Assembly: GCA_030682575.1 (NCBI GenBank)
Contig: JAUXNX010000005.1
Coordinates: forward strand, 124,001 to 188,000
Source of the DNA: Gammaproteobacteria bacterium
GTDB lineage: Bacteria > Pseudomonadota > Gammaproteobacteria > Pseudomonadales > Pseudohongiellaceae
Direction of reading: 5' to 3'
Length of the DNA stretch: 64,000 nucleotides
Every line of letters starts with the position of its first letter. Within the stretch, counting starts at the first letter, position 1. The notes beneath the pieces were generated by a model that was given only the letters and a program-made list of their open reading frames with translations, was not told where the DNA came from and did not search any database. Below, in pieces: positions 52,801 through 60,579 of this stretch. The position numbers were made by a program, and so were the translations under genes.

Positions 52801-55800
52801 GTACCATTGCCTTCCATCAATGTTGTGACATCCCGATATCCGGCAAAGAAATCCATATTGTTGGCTACACCGACATCATCGACGATGAAAATTTCCTGGG
52901 CCGAAACAGACTCCTCGTGATTCGATGGCGCCACGAATGTGACTTCGGAATCCACCTGACCCAGAGAATCGTCACCTGAACCAGCCCAGTACAGGTAGGC
53001 CGCCTTGATGATTGAATCATCAGGGAGATCGAGATTGGTCGAGCTTCCCACGCTGAAGTCCACAAAGTTGCATCCCAGAGGTGCAGGGCCCGTTGCGTTG
53101 GAAGTACTGCGCAGCGTATTACCGATGGCGCGATAACTCATGTTGCCCGAGAAAGTCTTGTACAACACCACCGGCTTGTAGGATCCGGCCAAAGGCGCAC
53201 CGGAAATCAATGGTTCAAACGCCGCCACAAGCTGTGTGCCTACCGCTGCGGCGATGGGGAACAAGACATCAATCGCTGTGTTGACGCCGGCGGCGGGTTG
53301 GCGCCCGATACTGCCGCCGAAACGCGCGCCAAGGCCTCCAGGATCCGCGATAGGTGTTGCACCCTGCCCCCAGATACGAGTCATATAATCTGGCGCCGGT
53401 GGCTCCAGCGTAAAGAATGGCAGTCCGTCGAAATTGACTGCGCTCACCACCAGAGAGTTGTTGGCAGTTGTGGTAAACGTGGTACTTCTGGTGGTACCGG
53501 CACCCTGATCACCATTCACCGGACCAGCGGCGGCAATGGGTGAAGCCTCTACGGGAAGCACCTGCCTCACCTGATCCACAGCAAGCAGACACATGGCTGA
53601 GCCCGCGGGGCCACCGGTGTATGTCCCTTCGTAACTCCCCGCCGAAATTGGAAGCTGCGCGTCCAGAATTCCCCATATCTCGAGGATGCTGCCCTCTCCG
53701 GTGGAACTGACCTCTCTCTTGATCCGCACCATAGGAACGGTGTTGAAGAAGGCATCATCAATCAGCGTGTCGCCGGCACCGGCGATGACCATAAGCACCA
53801 TGCGTCCACGCTGACTTGCAACACCAGAGCGCGCGGGGATGGTGAGCATATCGTTGTCATCCACGGCGCACTGCGCCGTGCCAAACAGATCCGGCAGGCA
53901 CGAGGTGATAAACAGATTTGCATCGGCATCGGGGTCTACGAGAATGGCGCCATCCTCGGCGTTGAAATTCACCGCCTCAGCATAGGGATTGCTGAAATCA
54001 AGTACCGCCACACCAGCATCGGATGTCACGAACTGATAGGTGGCCACACCGTTGTCATCGTTGGGGGTATCTACCAGAAATCCATCTGCATCATTTGCGT
54101 ACCAGTTGCCATGGTTGGTACTGGTGCTCAGTGACAGCGTGCCAATATAGTTTGTGGCGATATTGCCCCCGCTATCACGAATGGTGAACTCTACCGTGGC
54201 AACTTCACACGCGGAATTACTGCCGTTGTGAACTATCTCGACGGTACAAACAGCGACCGAGAGGTTCTGATCGTGTGGGCTTGCCGGATTCTGTGGATCA
54301 AACGTGTAGCTGTCCGAGATGTTGATGTTGACAGGGCCGGCGCTGGACATGTGCCGGAAGTTCAACTTGATGCTCCCCTGGTCTGCCAGCACGAATTGAT
54401 AACTGGCGTTGCCGTCCTCGTCCACCGGGTCACTCAGCGTGCCCTGGGCATCTGCAAACACGCCAGTGGTGCGCCAGGTGCCGTCTCCGGTGGAGGTGCT
54501 GAGATTGATGTTGCCCGTATAGTTCTCCACGGTAACACCATCGAAATCCACCAGCGTGATAGTCACTTCTTCGATCGAACACACATCAGTGCTGCCGCTG
54601 TGTGAAATTCGGAAAGTACAAGACCTGACGACCAGATTGTCATCGTAGGGAGCAACGGGCGCACTGACACCGGCGGCAGTGATGTTGAAATTGACAGTCT
54701 CTGCCGTGTTGTCCTGGAAGTTCAGTTTTATTTCACCAGCGTCGGCCGCAACGAAAGTATAAACTGCGGCGCCGTCATTGAGCGGTCCACCGTCAGGTGG
54801 CCCATCCTTCAGGGTACCCAGCGCATCGCCAACATTAGCAGTCTTGGTCCAGTTGCCACCCGTCACGGTCGCTGTGCTGATGTTGATATCGCCTGCGAAG
54901 TTCACCAGTGCGTTGTTGGCGTAAACACCGATAGTGATCTCTTCCACAGAGCACACGTTGGCCTGACCATCGTGACTGATGCGGAAGGAGCAGGAATAGA
55001 TCACCAGTTCCGGATCATTTGCACCAGAGGGGGGGCTGACATTACCCGCAGCAGCTACAACGTTGAAGTTGGCCGTTCCAACGTTGGCCCGGAAATTCAC
55101 CGCAATGTTGCCGCCATCGGCCAATACGAAATTGTAGGTGGCTATACCGTCATTAGGAGGCGGGTTGACCAAGGTGCCATTGGTGTCGCCACCAATTCCA
55201 GTGGTACTCCAGTTGCCGTTGGCAACACCCGCACTGCTGAGGGTCACGTTGCCCACATAATCAGTGACAAGACCGGCCGAGGTGTAAACACCAATCTGGA
55301 TGGTTTCCGGCGCGCAACTGCCAGCGCTCAAGTCGTGGGAAATCCGGAATTCGCATGCGAGTACGTCGAGGTCAATGGTGTAGTTTTGTGTTGTGATGGT
55401 GCCGGAGACTGCGTTGAACTCGTAGGTACCAGGATCTGTGGTAGTGAAGTCGAGAATAAGGACGCCCTGATCGGCGGGATCAAACTCGTACTCGGCTTCT
55501 CCATCATCGGCGGTGCCATTGTCCAGGTTGGCAGGGGTGCCTGTGTTGACTGTGTAGTCACCGTTTCCCAGGTTGTTGGTGATGGTCACCACACCCGCGA
55601 AGTCTTCGACAACCGCATTGGTACTATCGTAAACCGTGATGGTGACTGCGGTGGCACTGGAGCAGACTCCGGCGGTCAGAGCATGAGTGATTTCAAAGCG
55701 GTAGCTGACCACATTGATATTCTCTGTCTCGACGAAATCAGTAGAGTTTGGCACGGTGAAACTGATGCGGTGATTGCCCGTCTGACTAGAGATGCTGAGA

Positions 55801-57803
55801 TTGTTGAAAATGGCATGGCCATTGGAGTCGGTGACTACGGCCGTTGTGCCGCCCAAGGTGCCGGTGCCAAAGCTGCGTGTCGCAGTCACAGTGACGCCCA
55901 CAAGCGGCGTGATGCCATCGGGACCCATCAACTCTATGACAATGTCTTCGGAGAAGGCAGCACCGATCAGCGCCTTGCGCGGCGGAGTCAACTGTTCAAT
56001 TATTTCCATGGTCGCTGGCCGATAACGCACCGCCACGGTGCCGGTACCACCGGCGGCGCCGGTCTGGGCATCAGTGTCACCGCCACGTCCACCGCCACCG
56101 CCACCGGTGCCATTAGTACCTGCTGATGGCGCATCAGCCGCGCCACTGCCCGACCCACCGCCTCCTGGACCTCCAATACCGCCATTGCCGTCGCGCTTGC
56201 CACCACCACCGCCGCCTGCCACCCAGCCAGCAGCGCCAAGACCAGTACCGAAGTAGATGCCATATTCCAGACCCGGACCACCTGCGCCACCAAAGCCTGT
56301 ATTCGTGCCGGTGCCTATGGTTCCAGTACCACCGGCACCACCACCACCGCCACCACGATCGTCGGAGTTGCCACCGTCAAATGCGACAGCGCCTGGAAAG
56401 CCCTGTGTCGCTGTACCGCCAGTAGTGGTATTCGAGGGCCCACCGGCACCACCACCGGACCCGCCATTACCCCCGTTTGCAGGCGTATCTCCGCGTCCAC
56501 CACCACCGCCACCATTGCCTACCACGGTCACAGCATTGAAGGTGGAGTTGCCGCCTGGGCTGCCGCTGCCAGTACCAGTACCCCCAGCTCCTACAGTGCC
56601 CACACCGACTGCATAATTGGTTCCGGGTGTGACAACGACGTTTGGCACCCGACTGACACCGCCGCCGCCGCCGCCACCACCGCCGCGTCTGTCGCCACCA
56701 CCGCCACCACCACCGCCTACCGCCAGCACATCCACGGAGTTCACACCGGTAGGAGGATTGAAGTTCTGATTGGTGGTGAAAACGTGAACACGATAATTCG
56801 CTGCCGGTGTAGTAGGAGTGAGATAGCGGACGATGACGACGCCGTCCGCGCCGTCGCCGCCGTTGTTGCCGTTCCTGCCTCCGCCACCACCACTGCCCGA
56901 GTTTTCAACGGTTGCACTGGCGCCTGCCGTAGTTCCCCCATCACCACCACCTCCAAGTCCACCGGCTCCGCCGCTTGTGGGGCCGCTGCCACCACCGCCA
57001 GCGGCATATCGGGTGCCTACTCCTGTAATCGACGACAGGTAACCATCACCGCCAGCACCACCATTCCCTGCAGTTGCATCACCGCCAGGTCCGTTACCGC
57101 CGGTATCACCTCCACCACCTCCACCGCCTGCTCGTTGCGGGTTGGTTCCACCAAAACTGCTACCACCATTGTTGCCCTGCGAGCCAGTTCCCCCCGCTCG
57201 CAACGTGCCGTTACTGCCGCCACCGCCACCGCTGCCACCGTCAAGGCCTACGACGTTGGCCGTTGCACCGCCACCACCACCTACTGCTGTGATAGGAACG
57301 GTACTGTTGAAGATCGAGTTTCCGCCGCTGCCTCCATTCGCATTAGTGGTCGCACCAAGTCCCGCTGCACCTACAGTAACTGTTACCGGCCCTGACACCG
57401 CAGTATTTGCGCTGTACTGCACACCACCGCCACCTCCACCACCAGTTCCTGTGTTGTTGCCCGCTCGACCACCGCCGCCACCGCCGCCGACGACGAGCAC
57501 CTCTACTGAAGTAACCCCTTCAGGCGGCAGGAACACACCGCCGCTGGTGAAGCGATGAACCGTGTAGAGACCAGCAGTGGAAATCTCGCCACCTGAACCG
57601 ACCAACGAGGGTGTAACGGTAGCCTCGGTTCCGCCCGAACCAGTGACAGGTATGGGGCCGGCCTGCTGCGCAAACACTACACCACTGCTGAACCATACCC
57701 CCAGGATCAACGCACGAGACAGTACGCGACGGACAGTGTTGTACACGCTGCGCAGCGGTGTTCTTGCCGTTGAATGATCTGGTTGTATGGGCGGGTAGGT
57801 CAT
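46809..57803 (-). CDS. mshQ: Giant MshQ-like MSHA-locus adhesin
   Basis: 3,664-residue exported protein at the usual mshQ position after mshP. Signal-type segment RRVLSRALILGVWFSSGVVF ends near residue 46. Two Gly-rich domains follow (~95-330 and ~355-593), each opening with a 'GVTSVEVLVVGGGG' type strand. An invasin-like Ig domain (~603-690) precedes modules that open with F-R-I-S-H-x-G and hold paired Cys (near 702, 822, 940, 1065, 1189; further copies near 2547 and 2855). A DUF3344-like domain lies at ~1550-1735, DUF11-like domains at ~1907-2002 and ~2102-2239, three repeats of the 'DLxxYDPxTGTA' type at ~2258-2452, and a lectin-like fold at ~2678-2845. A DUF6701-type C-terminus (~3050-3660) contains FRYGRLIINNAYGPETEDL and ends FGQFRNHDRVINWQ, as in MshQ. 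A thrombospondin-3-like DTNNDGIPDAGAD lies near 3200. Probably a pilus-associated adhesin; no ribosome site is obvious. Confidence 0.85.
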   Translation of the reverse strand: MTYPPIQPDHSTARTPLRSVYNTVRRVLSRALILGVWFSSGVVFAQQAGPIPVTGSGGTEATVTPSLVGSGGEISTAGLYTVHRFTSGGVFLPPEGVTSVEVLVVGGGGGGGRAGNNTGTGGGGGGGVQYSANTAVSGPVTVTVGAAGLGATTNANGGSGGNSIFNSTVPITAVGGGGGATANVVGLDGGSGGGGGSNGTLRAGGTGSQGNNGGSSFGGTNPQRAGGGGGGGDTGGNGPGGDATAGNGGAGGDGYLSSITGVGTRYAAGGGGSGPTSGGAGGLGGGGDGGTTAGASATVENSGSGGGGGRNGNNGGDGADGVVIVRYLTPTTPAANYRVHVFTTNQNFNPPTGVNSVDVLAVGGGGGGGGDRRGGGGGGGGGVSRVPNVVVTPGTNYAVGVGTVGAGGTGTGSGSPGGNSTFNAVTVVGNGGGGGGRGDTPANGGNGGSGGGAGGPSNTTTGGTATQGFPGAVAFDGGNSDDRGGGGGGAGGTGTIGTGTNTGFGGAGGPGLEYGIYFGTGLGAAGWVAGGGGGGKRDGNGGIGGPGGGGSGSGAADAPSAGTNGTGGGGGGRGGDTDAQTGAAGGTGTVAVRYRPATMEIIEQLTPPRKALIGAAFSEDIVIELMGPDGITPLVGVTVTATRSFGTGTLGGTTAVVTDSNGHAIFNNLSISSQTGNHRISFTVPNSTDFVETENINVVSYRFEITHALTAGVCSSATAVTITVYDSTNAVVEDFAGVVTITNNLGNGDYTVNTGTPANLDNGTADDGEAEYEFDPADQGVLILDFTTTDPGTYEFNAVSGTITTQNYTIDLDVLACEFRISHDLSAGSCAPETIQIGVYTSAGLVTDYVGNVTLSSAGVANGNWSTTGIGGDTNGTLVNPPPNDGIATYNFVLADGGNIAVNFRANVGTANFNVVAAAGNVSPPSGANDPELVIYSCSFRISHDGQANVCSVEEITIGVYANNALVNFAGDINISTATVTGGNWTKTANVGDALGTLKDGPPDGGPLNDGAAVYTFVAADAGEIKLNFQDNTAETVNFNITAAGVSAPVAPYDDNLVVRSCTFRISHSGSTDVCSIEEVTITLVDFDGVTVENYTGNINLSTSTGDGTWRTTGVFADAQGTLSDPVDEDGNASYQFVLADQGSIKLNFRHMSSAGPVNINISDSYTFDPQNPASPHDQNLSVAVCTVEIVHNGSNSACEVATVEFTIRDSGGNIATNYIGTLSLSTSTNHGNWYANDADGFLVDTPNDDNGVATYQFVTSDAGVAVLDFSNPYAEAVNFNAEDGAILVDPDADANLFITSCLPDLFGTAQCAVDDNDMLTIPARSGVASQRGRMVLMVIAGAGDTLIDDAFFNTVPMVRIKREVSSTGEGSILEIWGILDAQLPISAGSYEGTYTGGPAGSAMCLLAVDQVRQVLPVEASPIAAAGPVNGDQGAGTTRSTTFTTTANNSLVVSAVNFDGLPFFTLEPPAPDYMTRIWGQGATPIADPGGLGARFGGSIGRQPAAGVNTAIDVLFPIAAAVGTQLVAAFEPLISGAPLAGSYKPVVLYKTFSGNMSYRAIGNTLRSTSNATGPAPLGCNFVDFSVGSSTNLDLPDDSIIKAAYLYWAGSGDDSLGQVDSEVTFVAPSNHEESVSAQEIFIVDDVGVANNMDFFAGYRDVTTLMEGNGTYTVKNLVVQDGDPWESAQGCAGGWALVVVFEHQNERLRVLNLFHGFQPFQDSSFTLVPRNFRMASHDPEKFLPNGQVTHITLEGDETQLMGDDGTEGLGIQDEPNSPFFTNIISSLNPAGQEFNSTITYPIYAIDDDTGYFEFQSTAGPNGDGYGIDFPGPHVLIADRIDPVEDREIGSTWGWDIDTHYLQGANPGEVLYEFGFLGEEAEQLTTRYRAARDLVMLISEVISVTNFPIADLEVFKSEVGTFKVNTTGRYEILVTNNGNGGFDGGFADGEVIVADILPAGMTFANAGDVGGEDWSCSVTLDPGAFTCRYDIAEDWYGGAEPEQLAANESLPLITVDVVIGDSFFFPDRNNNAKNSVRILHSGGAGPGYPCTAAIGLIPEPTTCLRSPQFDNVNDLEGGIIDVNDLDDKQENNNNVDSVTTVVKGVEVDLRMNKFVGEIIDYDEINEVVLNYGDNGILEIGEIGLYVLRVTNAGPDATTAPITVTDLEPPAGVQFISATGIGWSCPTPPGNLSCTHADPLGIGASTDILVQVQITGADGFPVSNTATVNAGPFNFDINPGNNSDTDLTQIVGPPVASQEKFLMSVSSLGGLTSIGGLTDFEDHDYIIYDPVTDTATMFLDNSYGFDGDGFDIRDADAVHLMKNGQIVISAAQAGSTVGTNALPFEPGDLVVYDPIIGTARMLFDGSTLFGGVGDPAEVNITAVYLQGDCRLDPPPYNCTIIFAATPAAGGSTIGSNELPFTSADLISYNPLTGVASLFFEGATYFAPEDDVTINGFYLRVDPNNSNANINTLVISASNANGDTITIGGIAEWEPDTGTLFTHDDVTQINITEQETGNLFLGDTELGIFQTNGDPDDLYISALHVIEDRYIGHFRISEVGGEPTVCSEAGVQIRISKHEGLSHDRDTDYFGSIRLTTNTNKGSWSKITGGGAFSNGVDTEDGVATYTFVPGDGGTVILALSHPDPGVVNVDVTNGIAREGHPPGVGPEAPTITFDQGVILNYRDNFNVASFGNQNGSSGWSGNWVETDLIAGVAAGDVRVTGGAAVFTRTGGTTQPSLMRAVDLSGATLDAPLLLSFNYAWANLNLADEFVVEARHTSVGNPAWQQVAFYKRGTGLPNTLSGNAAAVNLNVSAVLAGTPTATTQIRFRINTGYATTGTTFSIDDVKLSGSTTSCNIAPLGVHHYEIEINGITSGTASGVACVASDVKITAHDVGHGSILPGAIPLTLRTSTNKGIWSRVLVGSGSLGATVNGEATYNFPADENSVTFRFSYTDPAVDPEIVNINVEDGSLVTEIPAEDPNLAVSQVGLRMLNFDTDDDASPIPLQIAGKPSDVNPLAAVILLQFVTSSDDEPGACEVLFDVGQTLEFEFAAVCDNPGTCNNGGMDPEIFELTPNQAAPEQIPLIDDGDPINYAVVNMELENYGGNPSAPIVIRYTDVGEMVLHASFDIPLDDELLPPALAPKSGDRLTISRSFIVRPFAFDIDFEDDRADDVDQSYAADHTGSLWKIAGESFSTTVTAVGWEAQDDTNNDGIPDAGADLSDNRPTPNFDQDSGAANYRVMLSVDENRVEALGGDRGILTERFFDAFTSGFVEHTISYNEVGIIDLSARIVNNHDTTEIPYMNTENVRGLVRDVGRFYPNLFTVNDVVLSSRINMSCSPESLFTYMGEEFELELELTAKGLSEAGTYTTVNYRGVYAKLDTFAELGLVAIRDIDGDIDQDMTARLANVSIPETFAGTWTNGVLVLSGNMIFERDNPAVPDGPFATMQIAFKPAENGDAGVTIDPERDGLTPTDVLNVDLDDGMAEPGDDEFFLIAEHEFRYGRLIINNAYGPETEDLALTFVVEYFDGSRFVRNTLDSCTFINVDDLGFVPGTYDGDLDDGDTILTSPDTVTFLEGQTQGLEDVLLPLTPKDYPLQTSAPGEGNSGTVDVELDLDAAGLKFLSFEWDDLDENDDPGEDYDDNPQGQIEFGQFRNHDRVINWQEIYNRPTTP

Positions 57804-58085
57804 GGCTACGAGAGACCGGCTATGAGGCGAAAGTGTTGAGTAACTGCAAGCGTTCTTGCGAAGCTCGGATTTTCCAGCAATTTTAGAAGCTTAGGCATTT
57901 TATCGGATAAATACTGTGAGCGCCGCCATAGCTTCATAAATGTTCCGTAAATTGTCCCTAATTCGCCCCCGTCAAACGTGCGAAAACATTGCAATATCAG
58001 AGTTCAAGACAGAGAATACGGCCATTCTCACGCGCTCAAAAACGCCTGATTCGATCAATCATTTGACAACAAACCGGAGCTCACA
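57804..58085. promoter_or_regulatory. Intergenic region upstream of mshQ-like gene and small membrane gene
   Basis: About 280 bases between divergent genes. Nothing was recognised beyond the likely ribosome site of the plus-strand gene (GGAG at ~58076). It presumably holds both promoters, so mshQ may be transcribed apart from mshA-P. Confidence 0.35.
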
Positions 58086-58379
58086 ATGGAACTGGAATAC
58101 AAAGTCGTACAGTCAACGACCCCTCTGTTTGCGACAAGCAAGAAAATTGAAGAGATCATGGCGGAAGAGTCAAAGGCCGGCTGGCAGTTGGTGGAAAAGT
58201 TCGACAACTACAAGATGCGCCTGCAGCGCGACATCAGCCATCGCGCCAATGACAAGAATCTGGGATTTGATGCATACAGAAGTCAGGTGGGCGTGAACAA
58301 CATCATCGTTTATGGCATCACTACCTTATTGACGCTGGCAGTGGTCTACGCGATATTTGTATTGGTGGGCGCGGTTTAA
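58086..58379 (+). CDS. Small DUF4177-like protein with C-terminal membrane helix
   Basis: 97 residues. The start MELEYKVVQSTTPLFATSKK and EEIMAEESKAGWQLVEKFDN resemble the DUF4177 pattern (YKVV... GWELV). Residues ~72-96 (NIIVYGITTLLTLAVVYAIF) form one transmembrane helix at the C-terminus, suggesting a tail-anchored protein. GGAG lies seven bases before the ATG. It is on the opposite strand between mshP and mshQ, breaking the operon. Function unknown. Confidence 0.75.
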   Translation: MELEYKVVQSTTPLFATSKKIEEIMAEESKAGWQLVEKFDNYKMRLQRDISHRANDKNLGFDAYRSQVGVNNIIVYGITTLLTLAVVYAIFVLVGAV

Positions 58380-58420
58380 TTCTCTACCCGCGCTTGGGGT
58401 TAAATTGCAGATTCAGTGTT

Positions 58421-58455
58421 GCATGTCATCGCGAGCCAGATTCGCTCCTGCAAGG
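58421..58455. repeat. REP-like element after mshP
   Basis: GCATGTCATCGCGAGCCAGA then TTCGCTCCTGCAAGG; on the minus strand it reads GCAGGAGCGAATCTGGCTCG followed by CGATGACATGC, very like Pseudomonas GGAGCGAGCTTGCTCGCGATGAC REP units. It lies between the convergent mshP and the small membrane gene. Confidence 0.7.
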
Positions 58456-58457
58456 GC

Positions 58458-58931
58458 CTATGGTTCGAAGCTGGTGCGGACCTGCACCGTGCGGGTCACA
58501 TCCGAGCAGGTGCCAGCGCTGGTGATGGTGTAGTACTCCACACCATCTACAATGGCATCCACCACGCAGCTTACGGATACCTGGCAACTGTTGAGGCCTT
58601 CCGCAGTCAGCGCGTACAAACGGGGCCCGACATCGCAGATCGCGGTATTGTTCAACTCACTCTGGTAACGCGGAAACTCCTCTGGCGGGAACAAGGCATT
58701 CAGTGCGAAACCGGCACCGGATTCCGCCGCATAAAACGCCCGCGTCAGCAACACCTCTTCTTGAAAGGTTTCAGAGTTCTGCGACACCAATTCGTTGATC
58801 GCCACGGCCAGCAACGCAAGAATCGTGATCACGAACAAGGCCGCTGGCACACCAATGCCACGCTGGCGCACATCCACCATTCTCTTCATCACTTTCCTGT
58901 TGAACCTGTTTCTCACAAACCCGTTAGTCAT
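58458..58931 (-). CDS. mshP: MSHA biogenesis protein MshP
   Basis: 157-residue prepilin-like protein. The N-terminus RQRGIGVPAALFVITILALL resembles the PilX/MshP class, with a processing-like Arg-Gly boundary but no Glu5. RAFYAAESGAGFALNALFP is the class signature, followed by a Cys-containing C-terminal domain. ATG overlaps the mshO stop (ATGA). Confidence 0.87.
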   Translation of the reverse strand: MTNGFVRNRFNRKVMKRMVDVRQRGIGVPAALFVITILALLAVAINELVSQNSETFQEEVLLTRAFYAAESGAGFALNALFPPEEFPRYQSELNNTAICDVGPRLYALTAEGLNSCQVSVSCVVDAIVDGVEYYTITSAGTCSDVTRTVQVRTSFEP

Positions 58932-59914
58932 GGCACGTTTCTCATGAGAACTTCATGTTTCAGCGTAATCACGTCACCCTGATCCGCGAAATTGAGATTC
59001 AGCGAAATGATCGCGTTGCGCCGCAGACTTTGTTCAATCAGAGTGAAAGCGTCCAACCCATCGTTGTCGAGACGATCAGTGATCAGATGACGGCCCTCGA
59101 TAGCGTTGTCAGGCAGACAGGTCCCCGGATTGCATTGCGCGGAATGGAATCCGTAGTTCTCGTAGCGATAGATCTTGTCGTCCACCACACAAAAACTCAC
59201 CGGCTGCGTGGCCAAGTACATGCGCTGCACGGGTGAGCGGCGTGAGAAGCGGAACTCCACCGGATCATTGTCTTCATCGACAAGACAAACAGTGGTGCGG
59301 CCATCATCGTCGGCATCAAGGTCGTCAAGATCTTCGGCAGTCTCAGCGCAGACATCTTCAGGTGGAGCCGGATCATCGTCATAGGTGCTGCGCATCTTGC
59401 CAACTCGCACAATGGGCCCGGGCCCGACTGTGGCAAGGCCCGCATAAAGGGCTGCGGTATTGATCGGGTAGATCACGGCATACACCTCTTCCTCACCCAG
59501 ATCAGCGGGGGTTTCCATACGCAGCGGCGGGTGAAAATCGACAATCTCGAACTGATCGCTGCCACTGCTCGTGAACGATGGGTCCAGATAGGTTGTCGCG
59601 CCAAGGAAGGGCACCATCTCCAGACACTGGTTGCCACCGGGTTGCACTGTGTTGGTGACACGGATGCTGTTCGGTACCGCGTTGTGCAGCTCCAGCGCCA
59701 CGCGATCAATCACAGTGCGGCCCGAACTGGCAAGTCGGTTGCGATTGGCAGTCGATGAAAAGCCCTCCACGGAATCACCGATGTAGGTGACGATACCCGC
59801 CGCCATGATGGCAGCAATGATGATGGTCACCACCATCTCGATGATCGTGAACCCCTTGCTCACCCTGTAGGAGCCTGCCTTGCAAGCGCACATCACGACC
59901 ACCCTGTTTCCCAT
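58928..59914 (-). CDS. mshO: MSHA minor pilin MshO
   Basis: 328 residues from the ATG at 59914, which overlaps the mshD stop (TGATG). Type III prepilin signal VSKG|FTIIEMVVTIIIAAIM with the conserved Glu5 after the cleaved Gly. The leader is unusually long (~25 residues, MGNRVVVMCACKAGSYRVSK) and its codons coincide with a REP-like repeat. A highly acidic stretch lies in the middle (AEDLDDLDADDDGRTTV). Named by position and by resemblance to MshO/PilW-type minor pilins. Confidence 0.87.
   Translation of the reverse strand: MGNRVVVMCACKAGSYRVSKGFTIIEMVVTIIIAAIMAAGIVTYIGDSVEGFSSTANRNRLASSGRTVIDRVALELHNAVPNSIRVTNTVQPGGNQCLEMVPFLGATTYLDPSFTSSGSDQFEIVDFHPPLRMETPADLGEEEVYAVIYPINTAALYAGLATVGPGPIVRVGKMRSTYDDDPAPPEDVCAETAEDLDDLDADDDGRTTVCLVDEDNDPVEFRFSRRSPVQRMYLATQPVSFCVVDDKIYRYENYGFHSAQCNPGTCLPDNAIEGRHLITDRLDNDGLDAFTLIEQSLRRNAIISLNLNFADQGDVITLKHEVLMRNVP
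59866..59897. repeat. REP-like unit inside the mshO leader codons
   Basis: TGTAGGAGCCTGCCTTGCAA followed by GCGCACATCACG. It closely resembles GTAGGAGCCTGCTTGCAGGCGATC-type REP units and encodes part of the mshO leader (CACKAGS). Confidence 0.6.
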
Positions 59915-60579
59915 CAAAAATTCGTCTTGTAAACGCTGAACGGCCACCCACCCTGATTGGTTGGATGACGAATCGTTACCGTGATCAATTTGGCGTCCTG
60001 ATCATTGTTCAGGTCAGTCTGATCTTCCTCGTCAGGCAGCGCACTGTCCACGCCAAGAAATTCCTCTTCACCGCCGATGCCTGTCTGCAGATACCGCACG
60101 GAAATTTCCACACTGAAGTTCTCGTAGCCAACGCGGTCCAGACCTTCGGCATCCTGCAACGGTGTTGGTCGGCCCCAGCCTTCGTGAAGACCGTGGTAGT
60201 CATCGACATCGTCGTAATCGATGCGACTGTCTTCATTGCTGTCGGGGCGTCCATCCAATCCATCTTCAGGGCCAAACAACGATTCGTCTGTGCAATTCGT
60301 CCGGCAAGGTGGAATGCCGCGCGGGTTGGAAGCATCGTCAAACCGTTTGCCGAATATCTCGTCCAGGTAACTCTGCGCCAGTGCGACGGCGCGGGTTTCC
60401 AGCAACGTGTTGGAGCTGCTGCGCAGTCCGGTGCCGATCATCTGTGTTATGCCAACCAGGGAAATGGCGAGGATCACAATGGTGATCACCATTTCGATGA
60501 TGGTGATGCCCTTGCTTCGCACCAAGGCGCGTCGTCGGCCTGTTTTTGCAATATTCGGTCCTGGAATACGATCACGCAT
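59914..60579 (-). CDS. mshD: MSHA minor pilin MshD
   Basis: 221 residues. Prepilin signal SKG|ITIIEMVITIVILAISLV with Glu5; QSYLDEIFGKRFDDASNPRG is typical of MshD. An insertion carries DSNEDSRIDYDD, which fits the 12-position EF-hand/dockerin calcium loop (D-x-N-x-D-x-x-I-x-x-x-D). C-terminal domain with GYENFSVEISVRYLQTG and LITVTIRHPTNQGG. Overlaps mshC by eight bases. Confidence 0.88.
   Translation of the reverse strand: MRDRIPGPNIAKTGRRRALVRSKGITIIEMVITIVILAISLVGITQMIGTGLRSSSNTLLETRAVALAQSYLDEIFGKRFDDASNPRGIPPCRTNCTDESLFGPEDGLDGRPDSNEDSRIDYDDVDDYHGLHEGWGRPTPLQDAEGLDRVGYENFSVEISVRYLQTGIGGEEEFLGVDSALPDEEDQTDLNNDQDAKLITVTIRHPTNQGGWPFSVYKTNF

Noticed and set aside
56000-57530. Repetitive DNA that might suggest a CRISPR array
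   Set aside because: The repetition is irregular GGN codon reiteration inside a reading frame; there are no constant repeats with unique spacers.
54972-57777. Several long plus-strand frames, some proline-rich, within the giant mshQ-like gene
   Set aside because: The poly-Pro runs are the complement of GGN glycine codons; the minus frame is continuous for 3,664 codons with coherent domains.
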